Of a stretch of 45,252 nt of DNA, positions 24,905-34,009 are shown in pieces. This DNA is from Anaerolineales bacterium. Its GTDB lineage: Bacteria; Chloroflexota; Anaerolineae; Anaerolineales; UBA6663. Within the stretch, counting starts at the first letter, position 1. Every line of letters begins with the position of its first letter. The notes beneath the pieces were generated by a model. It worked only from the letters and a program-made list of their open reading frames with translations. It ran no database searches and was not told the origin of the DNA. Both the position numbers and the translations under genes were made by a program. The stretch is from NCBI GenBank assembly GCA_016789175.1, contig JAEURK010000176.1, forward strand, positions 1-45,252, given 5' to 3'.

Positions 24905-25435
24905 TTAGAAGCGCACACCCTCGCCGAGCGTCTCGATCCGCTTCTGAACGTAGGTCGAGAAGAAGCCGCGGTAGCGCTCCTGCAGCTCAGGCAACATCCA
25001 ATCGTTGCCCGTGACCTGCCCGCGGCACAGCGGCGTGTCGCACGAGCAGTTGAACTGATCGTAGGGGCTCGCATCGGTCATGGCGTAGTCGAAGCAGACC
25101 TCCTCGCCGGGCGCGATGTCGCGCATAGCGACCACGGTCAACTGACCTTGCAAGCCGGCATTCGGATCGCAGGAGTGATTGATGAAATCGGCGGGCTCGT
25201 CGTCAACGGGCGTCACCAGGTACAGGCCTTCATCGACCTGCACGCTGCGGCGCTGGAGCAACACCGGCAAAGCCGACAACTGCGCCTGATCGACGACGGC
25301 GCCGCCCCACACCAACAACCGATCACCGGCTGCGATCGGGTCGCGCGCAATCAGGCCGTGCCCGCCCTTATCAGGGCGCGCCACAGGCTCCAGTTTGGGG
25401 CTCAGATAGGCGTAGCGCTTGAATGTGGCCAGCAT
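24905..25435 (-). CDS. SET-domain protein, putative lysine methyltransferase
   Basis: 176 aa from the ATG at 25435; a GTG at 25471 is possible, but neither has a strong ribosome site. SET features in order are KGGHGLIARDPIAAGDRLLV, FINHSCDPNAGL (NHSCxPN at 86-92), VVAMRDIAPGEEVCFDYAM (catalytic Tyr117) and a post-SET-like cluster FNCSCDTPLCRG (Cys130, Cys132, Cys137). These four Cys, counting Cys89, would bind zinc, and the NHSC and Tyr residues position S-adenosylmethionine and lysine. The motifs are complete, so activity is plausible. The substrate in a bacterium is unknown. It stands alone, convergent with the propeller gene. Confidence 0.85.
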   Translation of the reverse strand: MLATFKRYAYLSPKLEPVARPDKGGHGLIARDPIAAGDRLLVWGGAVVDQAQLSALPVLLQRRSVQVDEGLYLVTPVDDEPADFINHSCDPNAGLQGQLTVVAMRDIAPGEEVCFDYAMTDASPYDQFNCSCDTPLCRGQVTGNDWMLPELQERYRGFFSTYVQKRIETLGEGVRF

Positions 25436-25714
25436 CGTATCGATACCTTTCCCGGAAAACGAATTTGCCACCCAGTCCGAGGTTCACGGACCGCCCGGCG
25501 GTTAACCGGCGCGGCGAGCTCGGATAGGCGGCAACGATGGAACGCGCGGCTGTCGGTCGCGCGTCGAGACGGAATTTACAACAAATCGCTGGAATTTCAA
25601 GGTCGCCGGGGCGTTCTGTGGATATTTTAAGGTCTTTGGCGATATGTTATTTTCCGCACACCAACCCGCGCCCGGTCGACGTCCCGGGTTGAGAGCATGA
25701 ACGAAGGAGAATTT

Positions 25715-26371
25715 GTGACAGAGATCCTTAGTGCCCTCATCGCCTGGGTCGAGTGGGTGATCACCGAAGCCGGTTACCCCGGTCTCGTGTTGGCGATGCT
25801 TTTGGAGACCGTATTTCCACCGATCCCATCCGAGGCGATCCTGCCGTTCGCAGGCGTGCTGACCCGGCGCGGCGTCTTTGACTTATGGGGCGTCGTCATA
25901 GCCGCGACCATCGGCTCTGTGGCCGGCGCAGGGCTGTTGTACGCGCTCGGACGCTGGGTTGAAGATCACATCCTGATCACGGCCGTGCGCCGCTATGGCC
26001 GCTGGATCGGCCTGACCGAGGCCGCACTGGAGCGCGCGTTGAACGCATTCGAGCGCCACGGTTGGGTGGCTGTGTTTCTGGGACGCCTGCTGCCGGGTCT
26101 GCGCAGCTTCATCTCGATCCCGGCCGGCATGGCCCGCATGAAGCTGTCGACGTTCCTGGCGGCCACCACGCTCGGCAGCGCACTCTGGAACACCGTTTTT
26201 GCGGCGCTCGGCTGGGCCTTAGGCGATCACTGGGAATCGGCGCTGCATTGGTTGGCCCTATACGAGGAGGCGATCTTGCTGGTGGCGGCGGGTCTGGTCG
26301 TGATCTATGCCCTCTGGCGTTTGACACGACGCGCTACCGACACGGGCGCTCCGCCATCGGCCCCGGCCTGA
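25715..26371 (+). CDS. DedA-family (SNARE-associated) membrane protein
   Basis: 218 aa from the GTG at 25715, chosen because AAGGAG lies 5 nt upstream; the ATG at 25697 would add six residues but has a weaker site. Family marks are LLETVFPPIPSEAILPFAGV, ATIGSVAGAGLLYALGRWVE, FLGRLLPGLRSFISIPAGMA and MKLSTFLAATTLGSALWNTV. DedA proteins are integral membrane proteins linked to lipid flipping, membrane potential and envelope maintenance. There is no operon partner; the next gene is convergent. Confidence 0.9.
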   Translation: MTEILSALIAWVEWVITEAGYPGLVLAMLLETVFPPIPSEAILPFAGVLTRRGVFDLWGVVIAATIGSVAGAGLLYALGRWVEDHILITAVRRYGRWIGLTEAALERALNAFERHGWVAVFLGRLLPGLRSFISIPAGMARMKLSTFLAATTLGSALWNTVFAALGWALGDHWESALHWLALYEEAILLVAAGLVVIYALWRLTRRATDTGAPPSAPA

Positions 26372-26380
26372 GGCGGTGCG

Positions 26381-26707
26381 CTAGCCGCGTGCGTCGCGCA
26401 GCTCCGGAAGCGTCGACAACAGCCGATCGCAGGCCGTGTGAGCGTGGACCAACACGGCCCGGTCTTCGCGTGACTCGGGGATCAGGCTGATCACGCGGCG
26501 GTCGATCTGCGTCACGGCCCGCCGGGCTGCGGCCAGGATCAGCCGGCGACCGCTATCGTTCGGGGCCGCGGCCGTGATCAAGCGCCGGGCGGTGGCAAGC
26601 AGAGTAGAGAGTTCGTCGCGATAGCGACCGCTCAACAAGGTCGTGCACATCACGGCCTCATCGAGCCAGTGCTCGGCATTCACAGCGGTCGGCCCAGGAT
26701 TCGTCAT
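26381..26707 (-). CDS. Small helical protein of unknown function
   Basis: 108 aa from the ATG at 26707, preceded by CGAGGACTTCC. The composition is mostly helical with several Arg-rich amphipathic stretches (RYRDELSTLLATARRLITAA, RRLILAAARRAVTQIDRRVI). I recognise no family, signal peptide or motif. It is convergent with the DedA gene, 9 bp away. Codon use matches its neighbours, so it is probably real. Confidence 0.55.
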   Translation of the reverse strand: MTNPGPTAVNAEHWLDEAVMCTTLLSGRYRDELSTLLATARRLITAAAPNDSGRRLILAAARRAVTQIDRRVISLIPESREDRAVLVHAHTACDRLLSTLPELRDARG

Positions 26708-26863
26708 GGAAGTCCTCGGCGCGGTGCACAGGATGTCGCGCAAGTACCGCCCCAGACGTGAGACGGTCGGGCGTCATGGCCCAGCGCGATCGGTCGTTTG
26801 CAGTGTACAGCCCGGACACGCGGCTGTCCATCGTGATCCTGACGTCGCGTCTGTAGCCTACGT

Positions 26864-26909
26864 TACAATGTCCGTGCCGGCCGGGGAAGTGGCGCCGGCC
26901 TTCTTTTTG
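26864..26909 (+). promoter_or_regulatory. Possible promoter followed directly by a hairpin and T-tract
   Basis: TACAAT at 26864-26869 is followed by GGCCGG (26879-26884) pairing with CCGGCC (26895-26900), then TTCTTTTT. No rightward gene ends just upstream, so this may be an attenuator-like leader for the MBL gene at 26963. The hairpin is short and the -35 poor, so it may also be chance. Confidence 0.3.
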
Positions 26910-26962
26910 ACGGTTTTTATGAAGCTCACAGCCGGTCCTCATCCGGCGGGTCGGAGAGCCAG

Positions 26963-27625
26963 GTGATTCAACCCATCGTGGCCGGGGTCTATCGCGTCCC
27001 GGGCGTGGTCGCCAATTGCTATGTGTTGACCGGCACGGACGGCGTGGATGTGATCGATGCCGGGCTGCCGTACAGCCATCGCCAGATCCTGGCCTTTTTG
27101 CGGCGTCTGGGGCGCGAACCCGGGGCCGTGCGCCAGATTCTGATCACGCATGCCGACCGCGACCACGTCGGCGGCGCGGCGGCCCTACGCGCTGCGACCG
27201 GTGCGCGCGTGGTCGCCGGACCGCTCGAAGGTGCAGCGATGAGTGAAGCCCGCGAGACCCGCCGGATCGGCCTGCCCGGACCGATGCGGGGCGCCTTCGA
27301 GGCCGCCTCGACATTGCTGTTCGCGCGCGTAACGCCGGTCGCGCCGGACACGGCCGTGAACGACGGCGACGAACTGATTGGTGTGGCCCGGCTCCGTGTC
27401 TTGCACACGCCCGGCCATACCCCTGGCCACATGTCTTATTTCGCCCCGGACCTGGGCGTGCTGTTCGCCGGCGATTCGCTGCGCTCTTTCGGCGGCCGTC
27501 TGCGGGCTTCCTTCGGCGCCAACACCGACAACGAGGTCCAGGCCCAGGAATCGGCCTGGCGCCAGCTCACGCTCAATCCCGAAGTCATCCTGGCCGGACA
27601 CGGAACGCCGGTCTGGACCAAGTGA
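26963..27625 (+). CDS. MBL-fold metallo-hydrolase
   Basis: 220 aa starting at a GTG, with GGAGAG 4 nt upstream. The metal signature reads THADRDHVGG (His63, Asp65, Asp67, His68): the second His of the usual HxHxDH is Asp, a variant seen in several subfamilies of this fold. Further ligands are TPGHTPGHMSYF, LFAGDSL and the C-terminal AGHGTPV. It is a cytoplasmic hydrolase of unknown substrate, possibly thioesters or acyl-glutathione-like compounds. The ppc gene begins 37 bp after its stop, so cotranscription is possible. Confidence 0.85.
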   Translation: MIQPIVAGVYRVPGVVANCYVLTGTDGVDVIDAGLPYSHRQILAFLRRLGREPGAVRQILITHADRDHVGGAAALRAATGARVVAGPLEGAAMSEARETRRIGLPGPMRGAFEAASTLLFARVTPVAPDTAVNDGDELIGVARLRVLHTPGHTPGHMSYFAPDLGVLFAGDSLRSFGGRLRASFGANTDNEVQAQESAWRQLTLNPEVILAGHGTPVWTK

Positions 27626-27662
27626 GCGCGTCATCACCGCGCCTGTGGAACCATCCCCCAAC

Positions 27663-30398
27663 ATGGAGCTCTCCGCCACCATCAACCTGCTCGGCCGACT
27701 GCTGGGCGACGTCATCAGTGAGTTGGAATCGCCCGAGCTCCTGGTCCGTGAGGAGCGGATACGGCAGGCTGCCAAGGATCGACGCGCCGCCGAGCCGGGC
27801 GCGAGCGCGCGCCTGACCGAGCAGGTCCGGCAGCTGGACGCGAACGCCGCCTGGGCTGTGGCGGCCGCCTTCACCGCGTACTTCGATCTAGTCAACCTCG
27901 CGGAAGAAGCCAGCCGCGTACGCAGCCTACGGGTGCGCGAACGCGTCGACCTGGCCCGACCGGAGTCGCTCGATGACACGCTCGCATCCTTCAAGCGCCG
28001 TGGTGTGCCGGCCGGCGCCGTGCAGGCACTGCTCGACCGACTCAAGGTCGAGTTGGTGCTGACCGCGCACCCGACCGAGGCCAAACGCCGGACCGTGCTC
28101 TCCAAGCTGCAGCGCATCGCTCGCAGCCTGCGTGCCCTGTACTACACCGACCTGCTCCCCCGCGAGCGCGAGGCGCATCTGAACGCGATTAAGGGCGAAG
28201 TCGTCGGGCTGTGGTTGACCAACCGCAACCGCACCGCGCGGCCGGCCGTGACCGATGAAGTCCGCACGAACCTGTACTTCGTCGACGAGATCTTCTGGCA
28301 GGCGTTGCCGCGGATCGAGCGCGAGCTGAGCGAGGCTGTCGCGCGCCATTACCCGCGACTGCGGGCGCCGTGCGGCTGGCTCACGTTGGCGTCATGGGTC
28401 GGCGGCGATCGCGACGGCAACCCTAACGTCACGGCCTCGGTCACGGCCGAGACCCTGCGCCTGCACCGCGGCCTGGCGGTCGAGCGTCATCGCGCGACAT
28501 TGCAGGACCTGGGCCGTCGGCTGAGCTTCGATGCCCGGCGCGTTCCAGCCTCGTCGGCGCTCACGGCCTGGATCGACGCCCGCCGACCCTTCCCGCCCCA
28601 CGCCGCCTATCTGGAGGAGCGTTACGGAGACGAAGCCTATCGCCTCGCCCTCAGCCTGCTGGCCCACGACCTGGAGGAAGCATCACGCGACGACATGGCC
28701 GCCCGTCTGCTCAGCCAGGCGCCGCACACCGCCCGCGCCCGGGTCGAAGATGTGTTGACGCCGCTGGGCGAGGTCATGGCCGCCGCTCCCCGGGCTGCGG
28801 TCGGGCACGCGGGCCTGCCTGACGGCGATGCGCCGTCGGTGGCGTTGCTCCTTCAACAGCTCGCTATCTTCGGCCTGCACGCCGCCCGGCTCGATTTGCG
28901 CGAGGACTCGGCCCGCCTGACGTCCGCGCTTAGCGAGATCCTGCGCGCGCTGGGCTGGGCGCAGGATTTCGACCAACTTCCGGCCGAAGACCAGGTGTCG
29001 CTGCTGGCCCGCTGGCTGGAGGAGCCCCGTCCGGTCGGGCTCTCTGACCATGCCGGCGTTACGATCGAGACCGGCGAGACCTGGGCGCTGTTCAAGTTGA
29101 TCGCGCGCGCTCAACTGGTGTACGGGCAGGAGTTGCTGGGCCCGTTCATCATCTCGATGACGCGCAGCCCGGCCGACGTGTTGACCGTGATGCTGCTCGC
29201 CCGCTGGGCCGGCTGCGCGCCCGGGCTGCAGATCGTGCCGCTCTTCGAGACCATCGACGACTTGATAGCCTCGGGCGAGATCCTCGAGCGCCTGTTCTCG
29301 CTCACGGTCTATCGCCACCACCTGGCCGCCGGCGGCGGTGAGCAGATGGTGATGATCGGCTACTCCGACAGCAATAAGGATGGCGGCTACCTCGCCGCTA
29401 ATTGGGCGCTGTACGAAGCCCAGGAACGGATCACGGCCGTGTGCGCGGGACAGTCCGTGACGCTCACGATCTTCCATGGCCGGGGTGGCACGGTCGCCCG
29501 GGGCGGCGGGCCGGCCAATCGCGCGATCCGGGCCCAACCTCCGGGCACGGTCGAGGGCCGGTTCCGGGTGACCGAACAAGGCGAAGTGATCGCGTCGCGC
29601 TACGCCGACCCGGACCTGGCCCATCGCCACCTGGAACAGATCGTCAGCGCTGTGTTGCTGGCCAGTGCGACGCCCGAGGCCCACGAAGCACCGGTGGCGG
29701 CCCCCCACTGGCGGTCTGCCATGTCGACCATGGCCGCCGCCGCGCGCACCGAGTACCGGTCTCTGGTCTACGACACACCCGGTTTCATCGACTTCTGGCG
29801 CGCGGTCACGCCGATCGACGAGATCAGCGCGCTCCGGATCGGGTCGCGCCCGACTGCGCGACGCGGCGGCGGCCTCAAACCGACCGCGGTCCGCGCGATC
29901 CCATGGGTGTTCTCGTGGATGCAGAGCCGCTTCAATCTACCCGGCTGGTATGGGCTCGGGGCCGGCCTGACCGCTGCTCCGATCGATGCCCTGCGCGAGA
30001 TGTACGCACAATGGCCGTTCTTCCGTGCCCTGCTCGACAACGCCGAGATGTCGCTGCTCAAGGCCGACATGGACATCGCGGCCCTGTACGTCGACCTGGC
30101 CGGCGATGTGCCCGAGGCTGGGGCCATGTTCGCCCGGATCCGAGCCGAATTCGAACGCACACAAACCGCGATCCTGTCGATTACGGGCCAGCGCGAACTG
30201 ATGTCGGCCGATCCGGTTATCCAGCGGTCGGTGATCCTGCGCAACCCCTACGTCGATCCGCTCAACTTCATCCAGGTCGAGATGTTGCGCCGGTTGCGTG
30301 AGGCGTCGGGATCGGATGCCAGCGCGCAAGAGGCGTTACGCGAAGTCGTCACCCTGACCATCAACGGCATCGCGGCCGGCTTGCGCAACACCGGCTGA
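27663..30398 (+). CDS. ppc: Phosphoenolpyruvate carboxylase
   Basis: 911 aa, the usual length. It catalyses PEP plus bicarbonate to oxaloacetate (anaplerosis). Motifs in order are VLTAHPTEAKRRTV (catalytic His136), LASWVGGDRDGNPNVT, YSDSNKDGGYLAANWALYEA (second-half signature), IFHGRGGTVARGGGPANRAI (active-site loop), QPPGTVEGRFRVTEQGEV and the C-terminal LRNPYVDPLNFIQVEMLRRL ending LTINGIAAGLRNTG. The Met at 27663 is chosen because similarity starts there. It has no obvious ribosome site; GTG at 27645 is possible. The frame is open upstream inside the MBL gene but unrelated. Confidence 0.96.
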   Translation: MELSATINLLGRLLGDVISELESPELLVREERIRQAAKDRRAAEPGASARLTEQVRQLDANAAWAVAAAFTAYFDLVNLAEEASRVRSLRVRERVDLARPESLDDTLASFKRRGVPAGAVQALLDRLKVELVLTAHPTEAKRRTVLSKLQRIARSLRALYYTDLLPREREAHLNAIKGEVVGLWLTNRNRTARPAVTDEVRTNLYFVDEIFWQALPRIERELSEAVARHYPRLRAPCGWLTLASWVGGDRDGNPNVTASVTAETLRLHRGLAVERHRATLQDLGRRLSFDARRVPASSALTAWIDARRPFPPHAAYLEERYGDEAYRLALSLLAHDLEEASRDDMAARLLSQAPHTARARVEDVLTPLGEVMAAAPRAAVGHAGLPDGDAPSVALLLQQLAIFGLHAARLDLREDSARLTSALSEILRALGWAQDFDQLPAEDQVSLLARWLEEPRPVGLSDHAGVTIETGETWALFKLIARAQLVYGQELLGPFIISMTRSPADVLTVMLLARWAGCAPGLQIVPLFETIDDLIASGEILERLFSLTVYRHHLAAGGGEQMVMIGYSDSNKDGGYLAANWALYEAQERITAVCAGQSVTLTIFHGRGGTVARGGGPANRAIRAQPPGTVEGRFRVTEQGEVIASRYADPDLAHRHLEQIVSAVLLASATPEAHEAPVAAPHWRSAMSTMAAAARTEYRSLVYDTPGFIDFWRAVTPIDEISALRIGSRPTARRGGGLKPTAVRAIPWVFSWMQSRFNLPGWYGLGAGLTAAPIDALREMYAQWPFFRALLDNAEMSLLKADMDIAALYVDLAGDVPEAGAMFARIRAEFERTQTAILSITGQRELMSADPVIQRSVILRNPYVDPLNFIQVEMLRRLREASGSDASAQEALREVVTLTINGIAAGLRNTG

Positions 30399-30405
30399 CG
30401 GTGGC

Positions 30406-30720
30406 TCAGTAGCCGATCCGTCGATAGAGGGCCCGTCGGCGCTCGATACCGTGCGCACGCAACTGGGCCTGCGGATCGAGACCGAGGCGTCGATTCTCTG
30501 CGCTGACCGCGTTGCGAGCGTTGTCAAGGGCCGCCTCGTCCGCCCAGACCGCGGTCGAGACGAATCGAAAGGGGCTGTCGCCCGCCATGCATTCGTGCAG
30601 ATGCCCTTCGATGAAGCCTGGCAGGGTCTTGAGCAACGTCTGGATCGGTCGCGCCCGCTCCACAAACGTGGCCGCCGCTTCATCGGGCATGGTATAGATG
30701 TCGATCAACACGATAGGCAT
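30406..30720 (-). CDS. Antibiotic-biosynthesis-monooxygenase (ABM) fold protein
   Basis: 104 aa from the ATG at 30720, preceded by GGGAGAT. The pattern MPIVLIDIYTMPDEAAATFV, LKTLPGFIEGHLHECM, FRFVSTAVWADEAALDNARN matches ABM/YgiN-like dimeric alpha/beta barrels. Some of these oxidise quinones or polyketides without cofactors, but many have no known function. It is divergent from a TetR-type gene 138 bp away, a common arrangement in which the regulator controls its neighbour. It ends 7 bp past the convergent ppc stop. Confidence 0.75.
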   Translation of the reverse strand: MPIVLIDIYTMPDEAAATFVERARPIQTLLKTLPGFIEGHLHECMAGDSPFRFVSTAVWADEAALDNARNAVSAENRRLGLDPQAQLRAHGIERRRALYRRIGY

Positions 30721-30858
30721 GAGATGATCTCCCGGGATAGCCGTGGGGTAACCAGTTAAAAGCAACACTCTGCTGCTTTGATAGCCTAGGATCGACTACA
30801 CTCGCCGTCAACCAACAAAGGCCCGGCATCTGTCGGATTTGCCACAGGGGAGGCGATA

Positions 30859-31476
30859 TTGGCGCACAAGTCGCAAACGAAAGACGACGTCCGCGTGCGG
30901 CGCTCGCAGCAACGGGTGCGACAGGCCGTGTTTGACCTGACGGTTGAGAAGGGCTTTACGGCAGTGACCGTCAGCGACATCGCTGCACGCGCGCAGGTCA
31001 ACCGCTCGACGTTCTACCGGCACTTCCTTGACAAACACGATGTGGTCCGGCGGTACCTCGACGAGGTGCAGGCGTTGGCGGCCCGACGGGCGGCGGCGCA
31101 AGTGGGTCAGCCCAGGCCAGGCGCCGAACACATCCCGGCCGGTCTTCTGGCTCTGCTCCAGGAGATTCAGGGGCACGCGCGTTTCTTCAAGGTGATGCTG
31201 GGCAAACAGGGCGACCCCGCGTTTGCGCATCGTTTCCGGCAGATCACGGAGAAGCGCTACCGCTTGCTCTTTGCGGCCGGCGGCCAGCAGGCGGCCAGCT
31301 CATCGCTGCCGGTCGACCTGCAGGTGGCCTACATCGCGCACGCCACCCTGGGCGCGCTTCTGTGGTGGCTCGAGCACGGGCAACCGATCAGCGTCGAACA
31401 ACTGGCGATCGATCTCGGACGCCTCAACCTGACGGCGGCGGGGATGGTGATGGGTCCGCCAGGGCCGCGCCATTGA
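30859..31476 (+). CDS. TetR-family transcriptional regulator
   Basis: 205 aa. The start is TTG at 30859, directly after the ribosome site GGGGAGG. The N-terminal DNA-binding domain (residues ~16-65) shows RVRQAVFDLTVEKGFTAVTV, SDIAARAQVNRSTFYRHFLD and KHDVVRRYLDE, typical of TetR. The C-terminal ligand domain (MLGKQGDPAFAHRFRQITEK, YIAHATLGALLWWLEHGQPI) resembles the TetR_C_33 type. Probable targets are its own promoter and the divergent ABM gene. The ligand is unknown. A hairpin terminator follows. Confidence 0.9.
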   Translation: MAHKSQTKDDVRVRRSQQRVRQAVFDLTVEKGFTAVTVSDIAARAQVNRSTFYRHFLDKHDVVRRYLDEVQALAARRAAAQVGQPRPGAEHIPAGLLALLQEIQGHARFFKVMLGKQGDPAFAHRFRQITEKRYRLLFAAGGQQAASSSLPVDLQVAYIAHATLGALLWWLEHGQPISVEQLAIDLGRLNLTAAGMVMGPPGPRH

Positions 31477-31510
31477 TGATTCGGCCCCGTCGGTCAGGGA
31501 CAGGCAAGGA

Positions 31511-31560
31511 ACGAGGGCTGCGACGGACGGGGATCGGCCCCGTTCATCGCAGCCCTCGCT
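31511..31560. terminator. Two-tier hairpin terminator
   Basis: The outer 12-bp stem (CGAGGGCTGCGA with TCGCAGCCCTCG) and inner 6-bp stem (ACGGGG with CCCCGT) are followed by CTATTTCTCC. It separates the TetR gene from the convergent solute-binding-protein gene. Confidence 0.75.
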
Positions 31561-31604
31561 ATTTCTCCGGCAGAGCCTTTTCGCGAGCGACCACTCCGCG
31601 GCGG

Positions 31605-33776
31605 TTACTTGATCCGCACCAGATCCGAGGTGCGCACACCCAGCGGCACAACCGGATAGCCTTCGATCCGTGGGCTGACCAGGACGTCGATCACGCCGTG
31701 CATGGTCGGTATCGCGAATCCTTCAGCCAGGATCAGGGTTTCAGCCTGCTGGTACAGCGCCAACCGCGCGGCCGGATCCGATTCGACACGAGCCGCCTCG
31801 AGCAACGCATTCAGTTCGGCATTGTCCAGCGCGGCGTAGTTGTACTCCTTGCCCGGATAGAAGAGCGCGTCCAGGAAGTTCTCGGGGTCCGGGTAGTCGG
31901 CGCACCAGCCGGCCAGCAGGAGCTGGCCCTCGCGCTCGCCTTCGCGGGCCAGCCGTGGGAACTCGACCGGGTCGATTTGTTCGACCCGCACAGTCACCCC
32001 CAGCACCTGTCGCCAGGTGGCGATGAGCGCGTTGACGTAGTCGCCGGGGTCGCCGCCGTACCCGCCGGCTGAGAGCGTGATGGTCGGCAAAGCCTGACCG
32101 GCATAGGTCGACTCCGCCAGGGCCGCTTTGGCAGCCTCAGGGTCGTAACTGTAGGCCGCGACATCGGGCGAGTAACCGGGCATCGCCGGCGGCAGGATGG
32201 TGGTGGCCGGGAGATCCGTATTGGCTGACAGGCGCTCGACCAGGCCCTGGCGATCGACGGCCAGCGCAAAAGCGCGGCGCACGGCCGGGTCATCGAACGG
32301 CGCTCGCGCCGGGTCGATCTGGATGTAGCTGGTGCACATCGAGGGGACGGTGTACAGCTGATCGTGGAGCGGGTCGGCAGCATCGCTCCGGATACGCAGC
32401 GCATCCTCGCTCGCCAGGCCGGTCACATCGAGCTCGCCGGCCTGATACAAGCTCAGTCCCGAGCCGCCCGGGTTGATGACGTAGGCCAGATAGCGCACCG
32501 GGGCCGGTGCGTGGTACTCGGGGTTGCGCTCAAAGACCACGACCTCATCCGTCACGATCCGGCTGAGCACGAAGGGACCACTTGCATTCGGCTCGAACAT
32601 CCAGCGATCACCCTTGGCCAGATCGTACGGATCCATCACGAAGGTTACGGGGTACGACAACTTGGCCAGGAAGTACGGCTTTGGGCCGTCCAGCGTGACC
32701 TGCAGGGTCCGGTCGTCGATCGCAGTCAACCCGCTGATCGAATCGGCCTCGCCGTCGAGCCGGGCCTGCACGCCGACGATGTCGCCCAGGTAGGTCGCCA
32801 CGCCGTTCGACCGGGTCTCGGGGTCGGCCACCCGTTCCCAGCTCGAACGGACGTCCTCGGCCGTGATCGCGCGTCCGTCGGCGAAGTGGGCGTCTTCACG
32901 CAGTGTGAAGGTGTAGACCGTGCCGTCGTCGCTCACCTGCCAGGACTCCGCCAGATCCGGCTCGACCGAGAACTGGGCCGTCAGGCGCACCAATCCGGCA
33001 AAAAGCAAGCCCTTATAGGCGTCCGCTGAGCCGCTGCCGAGGGCGGGATCCAGGTCTTCCGGATCGCGTGGCTCGAAGCCGAGGCGCACGAACGTCTCGG
33101 CCCGGTCGAGGCCGAAGACGAAGGCGTTGGCCCGGAAGCCGTCGAGCAAGGTGTCAAGCGTCGATCGACGCGCCACAAAGGTCTGCTCGGGCGCCGAGAT
33201 CCAGGCCACGTACTCAAACGGTCCATCGACGGCCGAGAAGGCTGTGAACGAGAACGCAACCTCCGGGTTGTCGCGCAGCTTGCCGGTGTAATGGGCATAC
33301 ACGGCGGTGAGGTCACCCAGGGCGCGTTCACCGCGGTCGGTCTCGGTGAGACCGGAAACGCTGCTGCTCAAACCATTCTTGAGGTCGTTAACCAGGAAGT
33401 TCAGCTGCGGCTGGCCGTCGGATGCTGCGCCGTAGCGCCCGATCATCATCCGCAAGGCGTCTCGCTCGCTGTCGAAGATCACCAGATTGTCGTCCGATTC
33501 GTAGCGCGTCCAGTCCGACGGTGTCGTCACCGCAAAACCCTGCAGCGGATGAACGTAAAAACCCTCCGGTCGATTGGTCGGCGCCGGCGTGGCGGTCTCG
33601 GTCGGCGTAGGCGTGATCGTCGGCGTCGCGCTGGGCGTCGGCGTCGCGGTTGCCGTCGGCGCGAGCGTCGCCGTGGCGGTCGGCGGCTCGGGGGTGGGTT
33701 CGGGCGTCGGTGTGGCGCAGGCCGAGAGCACCAAAGAAAACGTAAGCAAAGAAGCGATCAAGCGATTGCGAAACAT
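31605..33776 (-). CDS. Family-5 solute-binding lipoprotein with extra N-terminal domain
   Basis: 723 aa. The lipoprotein signal ends LVLSAC (Cys20) and a Thr/Pro linker covers residues ~21-68 (TPTPSATPTITPTPTETATP). Residues ~70-215 form an extra domain (PLQGFAVTTPSDWTRYESDD, NLVIFDSERDALRMMIG) resembling PsbP/DcrB-like folds. From ~230 on it is an SBP_bac_5 domain: SADAYKGLLFAGLVRLTAQF, DLAESWQVSDDGTVYTFTLR, DGRAITAEDVRSSWERVADP, VRRAFALAVDRQGLVERL and LAGWCADYPDPENFLDALFY. It binds an unknown solute outside the membrane; no permease is nearby. It follows the peptidase-MA gene on the same strand (233-bp gap), repeating the arrangement at 1-2119. Confidence 0.88.
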   Translation of the reverse strand: MFRNRLIASLLTFSLVLSACATPTPEPTPEPPTATATLAPTATATPTPSATPTITPTPTETATPAPTNRPEGFYVHPLQGFAVTTPSDWTRYESDDNLVIFDSERDALRMMIGRYGAASDGQPQLNFLVNDLKNGLSSSVSGLTETDRGERALGDLTAVYAHYTGKLRDNPEVAFSFTAFSAVDGPFEYVAWISAPEQTFVARRSTLDTLLDGFRANAFVFGLDRAETFVRLGFEPRDPEDLDPALGSGSADAYKGLLFAGLVRLTAQFSVEPDLAESWQVSDDGTVYTFTLREDAHFADGRAITAEDVRSSWERVADPETRSNGVATYLGDIVGVQARLDGEADSISGLTAIDDRTLQVTLDGPKPYFLAKLSYPVTFVMDPYDLAKGDRWMFEPNASGPFVLSRIVTDEVVVFERNPEYHAPAPVRYLAYVINPGGSGLSLYQAGELDVTGLASEDALRIRSDAADPLHDQLYTVPSMCTSYIQIDPARAPFDDPAVRRAFALAVDRQGLVERLSANTDLPATTILPPAMPGYSPDVAAYSYDPEAAKAALAESTYAGQALPTITLSAGGYGGDPGDYVNALIATWRQVLGVTVRVEQIDPVEFPRLAREGEREGQLLLAGWCADYPDPENFLDALFYPGKEYNYAALDNAELNALLEAARVESDPAARLALYQQAETLILAEGFAIPTMHGVIDVLVSPRIEGYPVVPLGVRTSDLVRIK

Positions 33777-34009
33777 GGCTCTCCCCTAGTGGTAACTTTG
33801 GCCCAGACGCGCCGAACCTTGCAGCTTGCGCCGCAATGGTCAACTCGCTGCAATTCATCGATTCTCAACGGCGCGAAGAGGCACGGCAAACAACTATGGG
33901 AATGGGCTGGCTGCCCATCCCTGCCAACGTCACGATCTCGGCACAAGCATTATCGAATCGACCGATGATCGGCGCGCCTGATTTTCATCGGCAACGCGCC
34001 TGTCAAGCG

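Noticed and set aside
28683..29708. 341-aa minus-strand frame inside ppc
   Set aside because: It is antisense to a fully conserved enzyme; high GC produces long chance frames.
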